Positions 5,947-7,428 of a stretch of DNA of 7,428 nt are shown here, piece after piece. Source of the stretch: Actinomycetota bacterium (GTDB lineage: Bacteria; Actinomycetota; Thermoleophilia; Gaiellales; F1-60-MAGs149). Position 1 is the stretch's first letter. Each line of letters begins with the position of its first letter. The notes under the pieces are model-generated. The model was not told the origin of the DNA and searched no databases. It saw only the letters and a list, made by a program, of their open reading frames with translations. The stretch spans positions 1 through 7,428 of the forward strand of contig CANKHS010000062.1 in NCBI GenBank assembly GCA_947481755.1, in the 5' to 3' direction. The translations under genes and the position numbers were made by a program.

Positions 5947-6240
5947 ATGGATAAGGACGACAAACGCCGCGTCCTCGGCGACGCGATCATCCTCTGCGGA
6001 CGCTGTGGCTTTGCGCGACGCTACATGGAACTCGAGGGACCTCCCGATCTGACCGCCTGCCCGGACTGCGGCAGCGAGATGATCAAGGAGTGCCCTTCCT
6101 GCCACGCGCCGCTGCGCTCGATCATGCAGGTCGATTGTCGCGTCTGCGGCGAGAACCTCCGCCCGCCCGAAGCCTTCGGCGTACCGATCCGACGCAAGGC
6201 CGAGCCGTACGACAAGGGTCCGGTCCAGCTGCCCGAGTAG
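5947..6240 (+). CDS. Small zinc-ribbon protein with four CxxC pairs
   Basis: This 97-residue protein has four CxxC knuckles: C17/C20 ('CGRC'), C38/C41 ('CPDC'), C49/C52 ('CPSC') and C64/C67 ('CRVC'). That is enough for two structural zinc sites. The run 'CPDCGSEMIKECPSCHAPLR' (38-57) followed by 'CRVCGENLRPP' resembles the DUF2321-type pattern (CxKCG, CPxC..PIR, CxxCG); this family link is from memory and tentative. There is no signal peptide or membrane segment, so it is probably cytoplasmic. The short charged N-terminus (MDKDDKRR) and the tail after residue 72 have no recognisable domain. ATG 5947 is the first start in frame and lacks a strong Shine-Dalgarno, so a leaderless or weakly initiated mRNA is possible. 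Function unknown; protein, RNA or DNA binding are all possible for such ribbons. Confidence 0.87.
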   Translation: MDKDDKRRVLGDAIILCGRCGFARRYMELEGPPDLTACPDCGSEMIKECPSCHAPLRSIMQVDCRVCGENLRPPEAFGVPIRRKAEPYDKGPVQLPE

Positions 6241-6342
6241 GGCTGTTTGGCGAGCGATGCCTTGGAGTTCTGCCTTCGAGTTGGTCGGACAACGTCTGGC
6301 TTCGGCAGGGAGGACATGACAACCGCGCAGATGTGGTGTCCG
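6241..6342. other. Convergent intergenic gap with weak inverted repeats
   Basis: This 102-bp gap lies between two converging genes, where terminators are expected. Visible pairs are CTGCC (6270-6274) with GGCAG (6304-6308), enclosing GTTG/CAAC (6280-6283, 6290-6293), and GGACA (6312-6316) with TGTCC (6337-6341). All stems are 4-5 bp and none is followed by a T-run, so no terminator is called with confidence. I see no gene here. Confidence 0.25.
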
Positions 6343-6996
6343 CTAGTTGGCAGCGACAAAAGCCACTAGATCGCCGCTGTAAACGACCGTCGTGCCAGGG
6401 CCGACCTTGGTGCAGATGACCGACGCCGTGTGCGTTCCGGCTGTTACCGCGGTACTCGCGACGACCGGCACCTGCCAATCATTGTTGATGATGTATTCCG
6501 CTACGTTCTGAACGACGCCACCAAAGGTCCATGTTGGCTGCGAGGCGGGGGCACCATCGATGCTCACTTGACAGCTGGAGCCACCTGCTGCGACGGTCTG
6601 GTTATACATGCGGAAGCTCCCGGTCACGACCATTCTCCCGGCTGGCCCCGAGCTGACTGTTGTTGACATCACTTCCTGAGGCGTGCCCGTGAGAGTGATC
6701 CCAAGCGACGACCCGGAGGTGCCGTTCGCAGCGGTCACGCCACTTGCACCTGCTGCTCCGGTCTCGCCCTTCGCCCCAGTCTCGCCCTTCGCTCCGGCTG
6801 GAAGCTGTCCAGCTTTGAAGTCGCCGGCGAGGAGGGAGCCGTCCTTGACCTTCGTTGAGGTGACCGCGTCTTTCTTGATCTGGGCCGTGCCGACCGCGTT
6901 GATCGGGAGTTTAATGGCGGCATAACTTGCGCCGCTCAGAGCGACGAAGAGGGCAATCATCGAGATCACGAGCGAGGGTGTGACACGCCGACGCAT
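6343..6996 (-). CDS. Secreted protein with collagen-like Gly-X-Y segment
   Basis: The 217-residue product begins with a signal peptide (MRRR, hydrophobic core about 8-22, likely cleavage near 'ASYA' at residue 26-27), so it is exported or cell-surface. Next comes a stalk (about 30-65) of short repeated 'NAVGTAQIKKDAVTSTKVK'-like units, then six Gly-X-Y triplets (68-86: GAK, GET, GAK, GET, GAA, GAS), and a beta-rich C-terminal domain (about 95-217) with only two cysteines, C142 and C195, which could form a disulfide. I know this signal peptide-stalk-collagen arrangement as recurrent in Thermoleophilia, often in many paralogues with variable C-terminal domains; its function is undetermined. A role in surface attachment or trimeric assembly is speculation. 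ATG 6996 gives the natural signal-peptide N-terminus; no good Shine-Dalgarno is present. Confidence 0.9.
   Translation of the reverse strand: MRRRVTPSLVISMIALFVALSGASYAAIKLPINAVGTAQIKKDAVTSTKVKDGSLLAGDFKAGQLPAGAKGETGAKGETGAAGASGVTAANGTSGSSLGITLTGTPQEVMSTTVSSGPAGRMVVTGSFRMYNQTVAAGGSSCQVSIDGAPASQPTWTFGGVVQNVAEYIINNDWQVPVVASTAVTAGTHTASVICTKVGPGTTVVYSGDLVAFVAAN
6761..6796 (-). repeat. 18-bp tandem repeat, two units, within the Gly-X-Y segment
   Basis: Plus-strand units GTCTCGCCCTTCGCCCCA (6761-6778) and GTCTCGCCCTTCGCTCCG (6779-6796) differ at two bases and encode the repeated Gly-Ala-Lys-Gly-Glu-Thr on the minus strand. This is a simple in-frame duplication typical of collagen-like sequences. 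Confidence 0.9.
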
Positions 6997-7138
6997 CGAC
7001 GCATCTTACACATATCGGCACCTTCAAACGTGGCCCGCCTTACAGCCGTTGCCACGCTTGATCTTTTGGAATTCTGCGCGAACATCGACGACTCTCAGCT
7101 GCCGAGGAACACCGCGTGCGCCTTCGCGTACGTCTTCG
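6997..7138 (-). promoter_or_regulatory. Intergenic region upstream of the collagen-like gene
   Basis: This 142-bp gap follows the dehydrogenase stop and precedes the secreted protein gene, both on the minus strand. TAAGAT (7008-7003) fits the -10 pattern TAnnnT and lies only 6 nt before ATG 6996, which would give an essentially leaderless transcript. No -35 match was found at 16-18 bp. A short stem (CGTGCGC 7115-7121 with GCGTACG 7126-7132, one G-T pair, CTTC loop) could belong to a terminator but lacks a T-run. No gene is seen. Confidence 0.25.
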
Positions 7139-7428
7139 TTACGGCGTGACGTCGCCGCGACCGATGCGACCAAGAGCCGACGAGTCCTCTTCGCCGTAGC
7201 CCGCCGCGATCAGCGCGTCCTGCCACTCGGCAACGAGACGTGTCAGCCGCAGCTCGAGACCGACGGCCTCGCCCTCTTCGATTGCGATCCCGAGGTCCTT
7301 GCGGTGCAGCACGGTGCGAAAGCCCGCCGGGTACTCGTGCGAGATGTACTTGGGCGAGCGCGTCGTCAAAATCCACGAGCCAGCAGCGCCGCCCGATAGT
7401 GCCTCGACGAGCGCTTCCATCGGCAGAC
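7139..7428 (-). CDS. NAD(P)-dependent beta-hydroxyacid dehydrogenase family protein, C-terminal part (5' end outside window)
   Basis: This family (3-hydroxyisobutyrate dehydrogenase, tartronate semialdehyde reductase and imine-reductase relatives) oxidises or reduces beta-hydroxyacids with NAD(P). The frame is open to the window edge and ends at TAA 7141-7139, leaving about 95 C-terminal residues. They match the all-helical C-terminal domain: 'ALSGGAAGSWILTTRSPK' (family 'l..g.a.S...'), 'YPAGFRTVLHRKDLGIAIEE' (family 'F....m.KDl.la...a') and the ending 'ALIAAGYGEEDSSAL' (family 'a...G.G..D.sal'). The N-terminal Rossmann fold with its GxGxxG motif and the catalytic lysine lie beyond the window, so substrate cannot be inferred. 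The ATG at 7420 is internal. The collagen-like gene follows in the same direction after 142 bp and is probably separately transcribed. Confidence 0.87.
   Translation of the reverse strand, partial: LPMEALVEALSGGAAGSWILTTRSPKYISHEYPAGFRTVLHRKDLGIAIEEGEAVGLELRLTRLVAEWQDALIAAGYGEEDSSALGRIGRGDVTP

Noticed and set aside
5839..6105. Upstream extension of the small membrane protein to 176 residues.
   Set aside because: The extension runs antisense through the zinc-ribbon gene and has no hydrophobic or conserved segment, while the helix starts right after GTG 5838.
7095..7376. Minus-strand 93-residue frame overlapping the dehydrogenase gene.
   Set aside because: It is an Arg-rich shadow in another phase; the frame ending at 7139 carries the recognisable dehydrogenase motifs.
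1..7428. Search by eye for CRISPR arrays, insertion sequence ends, tRNA genes, riboswitches, toxin-antitoxin pairs and defence genes.
   Set aside because: No spaced direct repeats, transposase motifs, cloverleaf, or defence-type domains were seen; the only tandem repeats are the in-frame coding repeats described.

Overview
The window is GC-rich and gene-dense, from a bacterial chromosome. The best lineage clue is the secreted protein at 6343-6996. It joins a signal peptide, a conserved 'NAVGTAQIKKDAVTSTKVKDG'-like stalk and a short Gly-X-Y stretch, an architecture I associate with actinobacteria of the class Thermoleophilia (Solirubrobacterales/Gaiellales). GTG starts, 4-nt start/stop overlaps and an Ala/Pro-rich E2 linker fit a high-GC actinobacterium. 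The class assignment is inference.

Layout. (1) 1-410, plus: 3' part of homoserine kinase (thrB), convergent with the next cluster. (2) 3843-446, minus: a four-gene operon in transcription order, namely a dihydrolipoamide acyltransferase (E2), lipB, a small VOC-fold protein and lipA. The junctions are GTGA (4-nt overlap), ATGA (4-nt overlap) and a 1-nt gap. E2 carries the lipoyl domain, LipB transfers octanoyl from acyl carrier protein onto that lysine, and LipA inserts the two sulfurs. Substrate protein and modification enzymes are therefore co-transcribed, with an unexplained VOC protein between the two enzymes. (3) 3931-5624, plus: a two-gene ABC-2 type exporter (ATPase, then six-helix permease, GTGA overlap), divergent from the E2 operon across an 87-bp gap. 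(4) 5838-5575, minus: a small single-pass membrane protein whose 3' end runs 50 nt antisense into the permease gene. (5) 5947-6240, plus: a small protein with four CxxC pairs. (6) 6996-6343, minus: the collagen-like secreted protein. (7) 7428-7139, minus: C-terminal part of a beta-hydroxyacid dehydrogenase family oxidoreductase, cut by the window edge.

Most of the window is ordinary metabolism and transport. I see no CRISPR array, insertion sequence, tRNA, rRNA, integrase, toxin-antitoxin pair or recognisable defence system. The points most worth following up are the VOC gene inside the lipoylation operon, which seems to lack some of the usual metal ligands, and the convergent overlap of the 87-residue membrane protein with the permease gene.
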